Below, piece after piece: positions 51,116 to 60,247 of a DNA stretch of 64,000 nt. The number at the start of each line of letters is the position of its first letter. Positions within the stretch are counted from its first letter, which is position 1. The DNA comes from G963677085 sp963677085 (GTDB taxonomy: Bacteria > Planctomycetota > Planctomycetia > Pirellulales > Thermoguttaceae), in the NCBI GenBank assembly GCA_963677085.2, contig CAXXFH010000004.1, forward strand, positions 5,394,001 to 5,458,000, in the 5' to 3' direction. A program made the position numbers and the translations under genes. Under the pieces are notes generated by a model. It saw nothing but the letters and a program-made list of their open reading frames with translations, was not told where the DNA came from and made no database searches.

Positions 51116-53830
51116 TTACGAATTCGGGCAACTTGTCGGTTCGATGACGTGTCCGGCCCAGCCTTCTACCCATCGCGACACCCAGATACCCGTAACCGTC
51201 GACCAAACGGCCAGCCCGCCGAGCACTCCCCAGGCCCGCCAGTCAAGTCGGGCGAGCCCGAAGAAGTTGTTTACTTCTGGGCAGTAGATGATGAACAATT
51301 GCAGCACGCCGGCCAGCAACAACGAGAACACGATCCACGGATTGGCCCAGAAGCCGATGCCGTCGAAATCGCGGATAATGGCAATTCGCACGAAGGCATA
51401 GACCACCACGCCGGTGAAGGCCATCGTCTGAGCATATTGCAGATCGTGCGAACTGAACCAGTAGTAGCCGATAAGGAACACGAGGAAGTTTTCGATACCC
51501 TTTTTCAAGCCGATGATCACGGTGGTCCAGACCAGCCCCCTGTTGAGGATGTTCTCGTCGCGCTTTCGCGGCTTGCGTTTCATGATGCCCGGGTTGGCCG
51601 GGTCGACACCCAACGCCACGGCCGGCGCCACGTCGGTCAGCAGGTTGATCCACAGGACCATGATGGCCGTTAGCGGTTGCAGGCCGAACAAGGCTCCCAG
51701 CAGCACCGTGAGCACCTCGCCCACGTTACAGGTCAACAGGTAGTTGACGAACTTACGGATGTTGTCGAAGATGCGGCGGCCCTGTTCTACGGCGGCCACA
51801 ATGGTGCCGTAGTTGTCGTCCAGCAGAACTAGGCCCGAGGCATCTTTCGCGGCGTCGGTACCGCGCAGCCCCATAGCCACGCCCACGTCGGCTTGTTTCA
51901 ATGCGGGCGAATCGTTTACGCCGTCGCCCGTCATCGACGCGAAGTGGCCGGTGCGCTGCAACGATTCGAGAACGCGAACCTTTGTCAGCGGTGTGGCTCG
52001 GGCGACAATGTCGAGCTGCGGCACGCGGCGATCAAGTTCCTCGTCGCTGATGCCATCCAATTCTTTGCCGGTTGCCGAGTTCTGGCCCATTCCTAGACGT
52101 TTGGCGATGGCTTTGGCAGTAAGGGCGTGGTCGCCCGTAATCATTACTGTGCGGATGCCGGCCTGGTGTGCTTCGGCCACCGCCTTGCGCACCTCGGGTC
52201 GTGGCGGGTCGATCATTCCGATCAGCCCAAGCAACGTGAAATTGTCTTCGGCGACGGCCGCGTCGAGCGTATCCGGATCGGTGTCTCCCGGCAATGTTTG
52301 CTCTGCGATAGCCAAGACACGCAGGGCTTGGCTTTCGAACGTTTCGAGCATCTGCTGGATGGCCTTTTGCTGCTCGGCATCGAAGGGTTTCGTCTCCCCT
52401 CGAATTGATACCTGAGTACACTTTTCGAGGATGTAGTCGGGTGCGCCCTTCGACAGACAAATGACATTGCCCTCGTACCGATTGATGGTGGTCATCATCT
52501 TTCGGTCGCTGGTGAAGGGTATTTCATTCAAACGCGGGCACTTGGTGTCGATCTCGTCGAGATTCCATCCGTCTTTTTCAGCCACGACGAGCAGGGCGAT
52601 TTCGGTAGGGTCGCCCAGGTATTCGGCCTTGCCGTCCTTTTCGATTTTTCGCGCGTTGTTGCACGCCGCGGCGGCAGCCACCAACAGGTCCAAGCGGCGG
52701 TTCTTTTCGGCGTGCCGAAACTGAATGGCTCCGATGCTCGGATCGTATCCTTCGCCGGTGACGAAATACGGGTCGTAGCCGGGCACGAAAAGGGCCTGGA
52801 CGGTCATTTCGTTTTTCGTCAGCGTTCCCGTCTTATCGGTGCAGATGGTATCGACCGATCCGAGCGATTCGACGACCGATAGCCGTCGGGCCAACGCCCG
52901 GCGAAGGGCCATCTGTTGGGCACCAACCGCCAATGCAAACGAAAGCACGACCGGCAGGCTTTCTGGAATCGCTCCCACGCCCAAGCTCAGCGAGAAAATG
53001 GCGATCTCGGCAAACGACATCGCGTGTTTCACTGCCAGCAGAACGGCCACCGCGATCACCATCAAAATGATGACCAGGGTAATCTGTTTCGAGAGATGGT
53101 CGACTTCCAATTCAAACGCGGTGCGTGGCGTCTTGGCTTCGCGCAGTGCTTGGGCCACCTTGCCCAACTCGGTTCGCATACCGGTTTCGGCGACTACCGC
53201 TCGGCCCGTGCCACGAACGACAGTCGTGCCGGCGTAGATGACGCTTGTGCGGTCGGCCAGATCGGCCTCCGGGCTAGTCTCGTTCAACTCTTTTTCAGCC
53301 GGTACCGACTCACCGGTGAGCATGGCTTCGTCGATAGCCAAGGCATGTTCTTCTATTACGCGAGCATCGGCCGGCACCCGCATTCCTTCTTCGAGCAAGA
53401 CGATGTCGCCCGGGACGAGTTCGGTTACCGCCAGTTCGGCCGGTTGATCGTCGCGCAAAACAGTGACCGCCTCGACCAGGTAACTCTTCAGCGATGCCAT
53501 CATCCGCGACGCTTTGTACTCCTGCATAAACGAGAGCACCGTGTTGACCACGAGAATGGCAGCAATAAACGTTGCGTCAGTCCATTGGTCCGTAAACAGC
53601 GCCACCCCGAAGGCAACGTAGAGGACTAGGTTGAAAAAGCCGTGAAGCTGATTCCACAGAATGGTCCAGGCAGAGACCGACTTTTCCTCCTCGATCTTGT
53701 TTGGACCGAACTGGGATAGCCGTTTTTGCGCTTCGCTGTTGCTAAGCCCTTGGGGCGAACTTTTCAACTCTGCTAACGCTTGATCCACCGGCATGGCATG
53801 CCACGCCTTCGCGCCGTTGTCCGTTGCCAC
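51116..53830 (-). CDS. P-type cation-transporting ATPase (P2-like)
   Basis: A 904-residue ion pump. N-terminal cation-ATPase domain (residues about 8-70, LKSSPQGLSNSEAQKRLSQF), actuator motif TGES at 172-175, TM4 motif IPESLP at 288-293, phosphorylation site DKTGTLT with Asp332, hinge TGDGVNDSPALKQADVG, and TM5-6 region INLLTDVAPAVALGVDP. Layout and length fit the SERCA/PMR1-like group. Ca2+ pumps usually read PEGLP in TM4; the Ser here and NLLTDVAPA in TM6 leave calcium, sodium or other ions open. Start is GTG 53830 behind AGGGG. It follows no operon partner; direction is the same as the efflux genes 210 bases downstream. Confidence 0.9.
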   Translation of the reverse strand: MATDNGAKAWHAMPVDQALAELKSSPQGLSNSEAQKRLSQFGPNKIEEEKSVSAWTILWNQLHGFFNLVLYVAFGVALFTDQWTDATFIAAILVVNTVLSFMQEYKASRMMASLKSYLVEAVTVLRDDQPAELAVTELVPGDIVLLEEGMRVPADARVIEEHALAIDEAMLTGESVPAEKELNETSPEADLADRTSVIYAGTTVVRGTGRAVVAETGMRTELGKVAQALREAKTPRTAFELEVDHLSKQITLVIILMVIAVAVLLAVKHAMSFAEIAIFSLSLGVGAIPESLPVVLSFALAVGAQQMALRRALARRLSVVESLGSVDTICTDKTGTLTKNEMTVQALFVPGYDPYFVTGEGYDPSIGAIQFRHAEKNRRLDLLVAAAAACNNARKIEKDGKAEYLGDPTEIALLVVAEKDGWNLDEIDTKCPRLNEIPFTSDRKMMTTINRYEGNVICLSKGAPDYILEKCTQVSIRGETKPFDAEQQKAIQQMLETFESQALRVLAIAEQTLPGDTDPDTLDAAVAEDNFTLLGLIGMIDPPRPEVRKAVAEAHQAGIRTVMITGDHALTAKAIAKRLGMGQNSATGKELDGISDEELDRRVPQLDIVARATPLTKVRVLESLQRTGHFASMTGDGVNDSPALKQADVGVAMGLRGTDAAKDASGLVLLDDNYGTIVAAVEQGRRIFDNIRKFVNYLLTCNVGEVLTVLLGALFGLQPLTAIMVLWINLLTDVAPAVALGVDPANPGIMKRKPRKRDENILNRGLVWTTVIIGLKKGIENFLVFLIGYYWFSSHDLQYAQTMAFTGVVVYAFVRIAIIRDFDGIGFWANPWIVFSLLLAGVLQLFIIYCPEVNNFFGLARLDWRAWGVLGGLAVWSTVTGIWVSRWVEGWAGHVIEPTSCPNS

Positions 53831-54311
53831 GATGTTACCCCTGTTGATTTGATTAGTGCGCGTCGATTGGGGCAGCGATCAAAGTACCCAAGACGTTGAG
53901 TCCGGATTGACTTCGGAACGAGCAGTCGGACGCATCCCGAGAATTGCAGCCCGGGCTTCACGTCGCTGCAGGAATCAACCGAGGACCCAAAATAGTAAGC
54001 GCTGGGAGTCGGACAAGTGGTGTGGGTCCGACGGCGCTTGCGGTAGGTACAGGCTTGAGCATTTACCCCAGGGCGGCAGGGCCGCCAGCCAAACGGTGCT
54101 ACCGCACCCAGGCAGAACCCCGCTCCCGTTGGTCGCTATTCTTGTCAAAAACCTTAACGATCTTCGAGGTTGGTAGTCCAGAGGTTTTCCAGACACTAGA
54201 ACTATACCTCACGATGGGAAAGCTACCCCCAGTATCGCCGCACATTCGTTAAGTAACTGGTAGACAGATAGTTACAGCCAGGCTTTCGGGTCAAGATGGG
54301 CGGGTGGCCCG
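53831..54311. other. Intergenic region with two-hairpin repeat
   Basis: Contains a full copy of the dispersed repeat (54067-54180). No gene seen in the remainder. Confidence 0.55.
54067..54180 (-). repeat. Two-hairpin dispersed repeat, copy 5
   Basis: CCCAGGGCGGCAGGGCCGCC, CGGTGCTACCGCACCCAGGC, CTCCCGTTGGTCGCTATTCT, CAAAAACCTTAACGATCTTC, in reverse orientation. Confidence 0.72.
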
Positions 54312-54524
54312 CTATGTTCCGCTCTTGCCCGCAACGAGAAATCGTGCAAGGACGCTGACCAAGTTGTCGACGGCCTTGGCGTCGGGAAACGCGACCGTAA
54401 GCCGATGCGCCCCCGATTCGTCAAGTTGGAAACACTGCGGGAGTCCATCACGCACTTGTTCGACGAATCCTTCCGGAGTCGGTTGCGCCAGGGGCCGCAG
54501 TCGCCGAGTGAGGGTGGTTCGCAT
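54312..54524 (-). CDS. Small hypothetical protein
   Basis: A 70-residue frame with codon use like neighbouring genes (mostly C or G at third positions) and a balanced amino-acid mix. It reads MRTTLTRRLRPLAQ at the start and FPDAKAVDNLVSVLARFLVA near the end, suggesting a small helical cytoplasmic protein. No Shine-Dalgarno, no membrane segment and no family I recognise. It may be a fragment left beside the IS701-like element, whose end is 127 bases away. Confidence 0.4.
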   Translation of the reverse strand: MRTTLTRRLRPLAQPTPEGFVEQVRDGLPQCFQLDESGAHRLTVAFPDAKAVDNLVSVLARFLVAGKSGT

Positions 54525-54671
54525 CGGTGGAGATGTTTCTGTCAGGAAAGCCCCTGCCGCGAACCCCCCTCTTTTTCAGAGTGAGAGGGAAGAAGATTTT
54601 ACAAAAGGTTCTTAGGGTAACTCAGAAATAATTTCGGCATTTGCGTCGTCCCTCAGTTCGACTTTCGCACT

Positions 54672-55979
54672 TTATCCGGCTGCTGCGACCGTGTTTTCCA
54701 GGGTTTGCAGGATTTTTCGGCTACCCGGGCCGGAGAGGCCGAGTGACAAAACGTACTGGCGGACGCACATCCTTCGCAGGGTGCCGAGCATGTCGGCGAA
54801 GGAAGCGTGGGGTTGCTGAGGAAACCAAGGCCGTGGAAGCGGCCGGTAGTGAGCATGACCATTCTCGACAAACCACAACACGATCAGGCTGTAAAGCAGC
54901 ATCGTCGTAGGCGCGGTTCGTTCGACGGCTTGGCGGGTCCAGCCTTGCGGCTCTTCGAAGCCCAGGTGTTGTTTGCTGTCCCGGAAGGCGACCTCGATGG
55001 ACCAGCGCATGGCATACCAAGTGAGGATGTCTTCGGCCGTCGCCTCGTGGCGGGTGGAGTAGAAGGCTTCCTGGCCGCGACCGCCGCGGACGGCTTCAAC
55101 GGCCACCACGCGCAACGGCCGATCGGGCACCGCATGCACTCTTGCCTCGGCGTCGGCCAGCCGCGTGGTTTCGGTCCGCCCGTAAATGGCGAGCGCGACA
55201 TGCCGGCAGCGTTCGCCAAGCATCTGCTGGGGAGTCGGCAGGCGTTGCCCGCGTTTGCGTGGTCGACCTTTGCGGCCCGGCTTGGAGGCGGCAGGGGCGT
55301 CGTAAAGTCGCGCGTTCTTCAGCAAGCGACTCGTCAGGTGGCAGTTGTCGGGCAGGTGGGCCAGCATGCTTTTACCCCCATAGGCCGAGTCGCCCACCAC
55401 GTGAAAACATCGCTCGGGAAAGCGTCGGCAAAGCAAGCGGATCATTTCCACTGCCAATTCGGGCCGCGTACGATAGGTGCGTCGATGTTTCCGTGCCTTG
55501 GCCTTATTCAAGTAGAGCCGAAAGAGGATCGGCAGGCAGAAAGGACGCTCCGGCCACCACGGAAAGCGAACCACGACTCCCAGCACGACCCAACTGTGAC
55601 CCCAGTTGGTGATCGTCTTGCTACGGCTGGAGAGCAAGGGGTCGTGGTGCATGCCGCACCCGAACATCTTCCGCCCCCGCTTCCGCGCCAAGGTGTCGTC
55701 GATTCCCAGCAATACTTGTTCGTTCGGTACCCAGGGGATCAGCCGGAAGACGGCCAATCCCAACTCGTCTCGCGACCAACGGGCCTGGGCGAAGAGGCGA
55801 TGGAAGGTCGAGTGGTGTTTCGTGCCCACGGCGCCGGCGGCGAGGATCATGCCCGTCACGGTGCGCCGACCGGCAAAAGTCCAGCCCGCCAGCAAGGTCA
55901 TGAAATTCGCGAACGAAGGCACGGTCATCACCACGGCCAGGGGTTGCAACAAGACACAAAACGAAGTAACAAGACTCAT
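54672..55979 (-). CDS. IS701-like DDE transposase
   Basis: A 435-residue transposase of the DDE_5-type group. Motifs: LLGIDDTLARKRGRKMFGCG with the first catalytic Asp, HVVGDSAYGGKSMLAHLP with the second, and WYAMRWSIEVAFRDSKQHLG with the Glu/Lys region of the third. The layout resembles IS701 transposases. The gene is complete, so the enzyme may be active even though the right end of its element is interrupted. AGGAGGCTCAC lies just before the ATG at 55979. Confidence 0.82.
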   Translation of the reverse strand: MSLVTSFCVLLQPLAVVMTVPSFANFMTLLAGWTFAGRRTVTGMILAAGAVGTKHHSTFHRLFAQARWSRDELGLAVFRLIPWVPNEQVLLGIDDTLARKRGRKMFGCGMHHDPLLSSRSKTITNWGHSWVVLGVVVRFPWWPERPFCLPILFRLYLNKAKARKHRRTYRTRPELAVEMIRLLCRRFPERCFHVVGDSAYGGKSMLAHLPDNCHLTSRLLKNARLYDAPAASKPGRKGRPRKRGQRLPTPQQMLGERCRHVALAIYGRTETTRLADAEARVHAVPDRPLRVVAVEAVRGGRGQEAFYSTRHEATAEDILTWYAMRWSIEVAFRDSKQHLGFEEPQGWTRQAVERTAPTTMLLYSLIVLWFVENGHAHYRPLPRPWFPQQPHASFADMLGTLRRMCVRQYVLSLGLSGPGSRKILQTLENTVAAAG

Positions 55980-56106
55980 GTGAGCCTCCTTTGGGTGAAC
56001 GGAAGTGGTTGGTACCCCCGTCCATCTTGAGCGAGGCTCACGCCATAAATCAAGGCTGCTATCAGTTGCAGCAGCGATAGTGCGAAAAGTGCGAAAGTTG
56101 AACTAA

Positions 56107-57065
56107 GAGGCTATCCGGAAAGGGGTGTTTGTTGTAAGTAGTGAGGCTGCATAGAATTACACCTCCAAATTCAAGGAAAGGTAATTGCTATGCAGACGAT
56201 TACGCGAAAGCGATATACGACCGATTTGACCGATGAACAATGGGCAATCCTGGAGCCGCTGATTCCACCCGCGAAGCGGGGAGGACGACACCGCACGGTG
56301 AACCTGCGGGAGGTGATCAACACGATCCTGTACCTCAATCGCACGGGCTGCCAATGGGACATGCTGCCCCATGACTTGTTGCCCAAAAGCACGGTGTACG
56401 ACTATTTTGCCCGCTGGCGCGATGACGGCACGTGGCAACGGATGATGGATGCCCTGCGAGCCCGGGTCCGGACGGCGGTCGGCCGAGAGCCGACGCCCAG
56501 TGCCGCAGTGATCGACAGCCAGACGGTCAAGACCACGGAGGCTGGCGGGGAACGCGGATACGACCCCGGCAAGAAGACCACCGGCCGAAAACGCCATTTT
56601 CTCGTGGATACGCTGGGCTTGCTGCTGGTTGTCGTGGTGACCAGCGCGGCCTGGGATGATGCCTGGGCGGTCCCGTCGGTGTTGGGACAGATGCGTCGGC
56701 GTGACTATCCGCGATTGCACACGATCTTTGCGGACCAGAAGTACCACAACCATGACTTGGAAGCCTGGATGGCACAATCCCACCAACCCTGGAAGCTGGA
56801 AGTCGTCCCGCGACGGGAGACGCCTGGCCGGTTCGAGTTGCAGCCCAAACGCTGGGTGGTGGAACGCACCTATGCGTGGAACGGACGGTATCGTCGGCAC
56901 AACAAAGACCTGGAGCGGCGAACGGATTCGAGCGAGTCGATGATCCGCATCAGCACGATTCACTTGATACTCCGACGTCTGACCAAGCCCCATCCCGTTC
57001 CTGAGTTCCATTACCGTGCCGCGTGAAAAGCCTCAATTTCCCGGGGAATCTTCCCGGATAGCCTC
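56107..57065 (+). mobile_element. IS5-type insertion sequence nested in the IS701-like end
   Basis: A 959-base element with inverted repeats GAGGCTATCCGG...  (56107 on) and, as reverse complement, GAGGCTATCCGG ending at 57065. It is flanked by TAA on both sides (56104-56106 and 57066-57068), as expected for IS427-group elements. The target lies four bases inside the right end of the IS701-like element. Confidence 0.85.
56190..57026 (+). CDS. IS5-family (IS427-like) transposase
   Basis: A 278-residue DDE transposase. N-terminal helix-turn-helix domain (DLTDEQWAILEPLIPPAKRG, LNRTGCQWDMLPHDLLP), catalytic Asp in AAVIDSQTVKTTEAGG, second Asp in HTIFADQKYHNHDLEAW, and Glu in RWVVERTYAWNGRYRRHNKDL (partly given). 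This matches single-frame or frameshifted IS427-type transposases; here it is one intact frame. Start ATG 56190 is preceded by AAGGAAAGG. Confidence 0.92.
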   Translation: MQTITRKRYTTDLTDEQWAILEPLIPPAKRGGRHRTVNLREVINTILYLNRTGCQWDMLPHDLLPKSTVYDYFARWRDDGTWQRMMDALRARVRTAVGREPTPSAAVIDSQTVKTTEAGGERGYDPGKKTTGRKRHFLVDTLGLLLVVVVTSAAWDDAWAVPSVLGQMRRRDYPRLHTIFADQKYHNHDLEAWMAQSHQPWKLEVVPRRETPGRFELQPKRWVVERTYAWNGRYRRHNKDLERRTDSSESMIRISTIHLILRRLTKPHPVPEFHYRAA

Positions 57066-57070
57066 TAAGG

Positions 57071-57452
57071 CCGGCCGTCTTACCCCGAGAACGGTCGGCC
57101 CAAGAACTCCCACCTTTCTCTCTGGCTCGATGCCGAGCCCAAGCGGCCGTTGTCGAATTCGACGGGCCAATTTCTGTGGCGTGAGAAAAATGTCCAGGCC
57201 GGGTACTGCTTTCGGCGAAGAATTCCCGGCGACCGGCTCGCCGTGCGGCAAGTTGCCCACAAGACAGATTTCCCTGTCACAAATCGAAAAGAACGCGATT
57301 TCACGCGGTTTTCTTGAGCAAGAGGCTTCCGAGGCATCTCCAGTCGAGCGCAAAAGGCACTTGACCGTCAACACTCCCGCATGCTACGCTCGAGCCTTGT
57401 TGTAATTGCGTCTCATTATCAGCTTCGGCCCCACAGGCTTGCCTTCTCCCCA
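57071..57452. other. Region between the IS pair and hemP
   Basis: Frames here look non-coding. The last 55 bases hold the likely hemP control region, with TAATTGCGTCTCATTA at 57402-57417. Confidence 0.45.
57402..57417. promoter_or_regulatory. Possible Fur-type site upstream of hemP
   Basis: TAATTGCGTCTCATTA is an imperfect palindrome 36 bases before the hemP start. Its GTCTCATT half is also in the palindrome at 57982-57996. HemP genes are commonly iron-repressed through Fur. Confidence 0.4.
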
Positions 57453-57641
57453 ATGCCCCCATCTCAGAACCCACCTCCCGAGCCAGCGAAGGACGACGCG
57501 GCGGCACGGCACTCGTCGCCTCCTTGGACCGTTCGTTCCGAGGATCTGCTTCTCGGTGGCCGAGAACTACAAATTCTGCATGGCGGGGAGACCTATCGCC
57601 TCATTCTCACCCGCAACAACCGGCTAATTCTTCAGAAGTAA
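57453..57641 (+). CDS. hemP: Hemin uptake protein HemP
   Basis: A 62-residue protein. The C-terminal 32 residues, DLLLGGRELQILHGGETYRL followed by ILTRNNRLILQK, match the HemP family (PF10636), whose pattern is a Gly-Gly-(Arg)-x-Leu-x-Ile-x-His core and a Thr-(Arg)-x-(Gly/Asn)-(Lys/Arg)-Leu-Ile-Leu-x-Lys end. The first 30 residues are Pro-rich and disordered. HemP is a small cytoplasmic protein linked to haem uptake regulation or transport. No haem receptor, TonB or permease gene lies nearby. Start ATG 57453 is chosen to fit family length; an ATG 72 bases upstream lies over the putative Fur site. Confidence 0.85.
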   Translation: MPPSQNPPPEPAKDDAAARHSSPPWTVRSEDLLLGGRELQILHGGETYRLILTRNNRLILQK

Positions 57642-58451
57642 GGACGGTCCAAAGGACTGCTACCTATTCCGCAAGGGCATCGGTAGCTTCTGCAAAAGGC
57701 CGGGATGTCGATCCGTAATCTCCGGTGCCGGAGCGTCTTCCGCCAAATGCGATGGCCTCATGCAAACGACCGGGGAAACATTGTCGATTCCTTGGTTGAT
57801 TGTGGAACACTTCGTTATGTTCTCTCCCGGAACCCGGGCTCCCTTTGGTCGCTCTCGTTCCACAAGCAACGCAGAACCCAGCGATTTCGCAACGGCCTTT
57901 CGTCCCCGCCGAGAATTTTTCGGAAATTGCCGCAAACCCTCTTGACGGCCGAAGGGCGTGAGTTAAACTGAAACCTGCAATTGAGACTCAGTCTCATTGC
58001 TTGCTAGCCAACGACGAGCCTACTCGTCTCTCGCCAGCCCGCGTGTGTTGACTTCCTGTCGGCCTACGACAGTCGATCGACACAATTATGCCAGCCTGCG
58101 GTCCTACTGGCCTTACGCAGCCAATTCACGAAGAGCGTCCTAAGTGGAAGCGTCGATTCGTGAATCCAACACCCGATACTTCGGTGTTCGTTAGGTAAGC
58201 GCCAATTGGTTGCCGCCAGCCAGCTTCTTCGCCCCAGTCGGCAGTGAACTGTTGACGGCCAACCCGCATTATTGCCTGCCTGGGCATGCTGTCCCGAACG
58301 CCGCTGGGCACGGAATCGCCCGGTCGCCGCTGTGGTTTCGAACGACGGTTGAAGCTGGCAACTCAGATCAGCTTTTGGGTGCCGTTTGAGCACGGGCCTC
58401 AAAAGCACTACCAGCAACTTCGTTTCACTTCGCAGAGAGAGGAGCATCGGG
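57642..58451. other. Long intergenic region with a Fur-like palindrome
   Basis: No convincing gene in 810 bases. The only clear signal is TGAGACTCAGTCTCA at 57982-57996. Confidence 0.5.
57982..57996. promoter_or_regulatory. 7-1-7 palindrome, Fur-box-like
   Basis: TGAGACT C AGTCTCA is a perfect 7-1-7 inverted repeat. Known Fur sites have the same geometry (e.g. TGAGAATnATTCTCA); this differs only by A-to-C and its mirror change. It lies 341 bases after hemP and about 455 bases before the next gene. Confidence 0.5.
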
Positions 58452-59171
58452 ATGCGACGAGTCACCCCGGAGCAACGGAGTATTGACTACGGCACAGAAA
58501 AGGCGACGCAGTCGATACCTTGCATTGCGGCAAAGAGAGGTTGTGGCCATGAAGGCTTCACCCTAGTGGAGTTGCTCGTGGTCATTTCGATCATCGGCCT
58601 TCTGGTCGGGCTACTATTGCCCGCGGTTCAGGCAGCACGCGAGTCGGCGCGAACACTGCAATGCAAGAGCAACCTTTACCAGATTTGGATCAACACGGAA
58701 AACTACCGCAGCAAATACCGCGGCGCAATGCCCACGGCCGAGATTCTCGGCAACTACCCGTATCGCATGGCGCCAGGCAAGAAAGACTCTCGCGACCCCC
58801 GGTCGCTACCAGAGACGTACGGTCTGCAAGCGCTGTTCGAGCAGGAAGTAGGTACGGGTTCAACGACCGGAATTTTCCTTTGCCCTTGCGCGCCGGAATG
58901 GATGCGGGAACACGGCAACACGTATGCTTTCAGCATCGCAGCCAACCTCGACTCTCCAATTGCCAAAGGCGCACCGTTTTCGCGCCAGATTTGGGTTTGG
59001 GACAACATCAACCTGTACCCAGGGACGCCTGGATGGAACGGCCCTTTTGGCCCTGGATATGCCATCCCCGTCGAGCTTCGGGTGTATCCGCATGCGACAT
59101 TCTTCGGCGGTGAAGGTTACAACACGTTGTATCGCGACGGGCATGTAGAGTACCACTCGATCGGCGGCTGA
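58452..59171 (+). CDS. Prepilin-type protein, short DUF1559-like
   Basis: A 239-residue protein. An unusually long leader of about 34 residues (MRRVTPEQRSIDYGTEK...) precedes FTLVELLVVISIIGLLVGLL, the pilin-type methylation/membrane segment. The body (AARESARTLQCKSNLYQIWI) is shorter than standard DUF1559 proteins and ends TLYRDGHVEYHSIGG, equivalent to their closing DGSVHF motif. ATG 58452 follows GAGGAG closely. Likely exported and inserted by a type II/IV-like prepilin system. Four Cys residues may form disulfides. Confidence 0.8.
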   Translation: MRRVTPEQRSIDYGTEKATQSIPCIAAKRGCGHEGFTLVELLVVISIIGLLVGLLLPAVQAARESARTLQCKSNLYQIWINTENYRSKYRGAMPTAEILGNYPYRMAPGKKDSRDPRSLPETYGLQALFEQEVGTGSTTGIFLCPCAPEWMREHGNTYAFSIAANLDSPIAKGAPFSRQIWVWDNINLYPGTPGWNGPFGPGYAIPVELRVYPHATFFGGEGYNTLYRDGHVEYHSIGG

Positions 59172-59201
59172 CGCATGAAGGACACACACCACAGTCAACA
59201 C

Positions 59202-59314
59202 GGAGCGGCAGGGCCGCCAACCAAACCGGTGCTATCGCGCGGAGCCAAGAAACCGCTCCCATTGGTCGCTCGACTTCGTGAAGAAGTTGACGGTCCTCGA
59301 AGTTCGTACGGACG
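59202..59314 (-). repeat. Two-hairpin dispersed repeat, copy 6 (diverged)
   Basis: GGAGCGGCAGGGCCGCCAAC, CCGGTGCTATCGCGCGGAGC, CCGCTCCCATTGGTCGCTCG, CGGTCCTCGAAGTTCGTACG. The first hairpin is kept in part; the second is altered. Confidence 0.6.
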
Positions 59315-59360
59315 TTTTCAAACACAGACATTCTCGATCGTGTGCTAGGGGGACGAATTC

Positions 59361-60020
59361 GTGGAAATTCGTGCATCGCAGTGCCTCGGCGCGATACTTG
59401 CCCTGCTGTTCGGGCTGGGATGGATTGCCGTTTGCCAGTCGATGGACTGGTCTCTGTGCAGTTATGGCGGCATTATCGTCGGAGGCGTTGTCGGCCTTGG
59501 TTGCTGCCTTGGCAACCGTGCCGTTCCTAGTTTCTTCTACGCCGTAGCCGCCTCAGTGCTGACTCTCGTATTGTTGCTTGCGGCCAACGACTTCTTGTCG
59601 CGGCAACAAAAAACTGAAGCGTTGGAGGAAATCCAGTCGGAGGAGTCCTACATCCTTGCCGTAGCCGAACAAATACTGCTTCAGCGATTCGTTCAGGGAA
59701 AGAAAACAAGCGATGTCCAACAAACGAACGGCCCTGCGCCTGGCGTTGCTTTCCTGACAACCCGTGACGAAATACCGCACGACGTATGGAACGAAGCCAC
59801 CACCCGATGGAATGCTCTCAGAGAACAAGACAAGAACCTATTGCGCAAGCAGCGGTTGTCACGGATCGAGGCCTCGCACGGCAAAAACCTTGAGCACTTC
59901 GATGACAAGGCGCCTTGGTTCACAACATTGGTTGTGTACACGTTGGCTACCGGCGCAACGTTTCTCTTGGCGGCAATTCCCGCCATCAGTGAGTTTATGC
60001 GGTATTCCAATGGCTATTAA
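59361..60020 (+). CDS. Unknown membrane protein with three membrane segments
   Basis: A 219-residue protein starting at GTG 59361, with AGGGGG eight bases upstream. Hydrophobic segments: about residues 8-24 (CLGAILALLFGLGWIAV), 36-76 (a pair, GGIIVGGVVGLGCCLG and FYAVAASVLTLVLLLAA), and a last one near 190-208 (LVVYTLATGATFLLAAIPAI). Between them is a polar helical stretch (EALEEIQSEESYILAVAEQI; WNALREQDKNLLRKQRLSRI) of about 110 residues with possible coiled coil. No family recognised. It lies between a prepilin-like gene and a giant surface-protein gene. Confidence 0.6.
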   Translation: MEIRASQCLGAILALLFGLGWIAVCQSMDWSLCSYGGIIVGGVVGLGCCLGNRAVPSFFYAVAASVLTLVLLLAANDFLSRQQKTEALEEIQSEESYILAVAEQILLQRFVQGKKTSDVQQTNGPAPGVAFLTTRDEIPHDVWNEATTRWNALREQDKNLLRKQRLSRIEASHGKNLEHFDDKAPWFTTLVVYTLATGATFLLAAIPAISEFMRYSNGY

Positions 60021-60247
60021 TGGCGGTGTTGAAAGCGATCGATTCCGGGTGCCACCCGTCTACAAGTTCAAGCTTCGGATGGTCGCCCTTCGAGCGTTTG
60101 ATTTACAACGACAAACGAAAAAGAGATGCCGGCTTTGTATCAGCTTCAGTGACCCGAGTTCTCGTCGATAACCGCTCACGCAACGTCGTTGGGGACGTGC
60201 AATTTGGCGGCATTCGATTGGGGACGCGAAACCCAGGAGGTTTTCCC

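Larger units (their letters stand above)
54651..57070 (-). mobile_element. IS701-like element, interrupted by an IS5-type element
   Basis: Terminal inverted repeats are CCTCAGTTCGACTTTCGCAC at 54651 and, as reverse complement after removing the inner element and one TAA, CCTTAGTTCAACTTTCGCAC ending at 57070. They match at 21 of the first 23 positions. Without the inner 959-base element and one TAA copy the size is about 1.46 kb. No target duplication could be seen at the outer edges. Confidence 0.7.

Noticed and set aside
54807..56030. A 407-codon plus-strand frame opposite the IS701-like transposase
   Set aside because: The minus frame carries the DDE motifs; the plus frame shows none.
57705..57971. 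Possible small plus-strand gene after hemP
   Set aside because: No ribosome site, poor codon use, overlapping frames on both strands of similar length.
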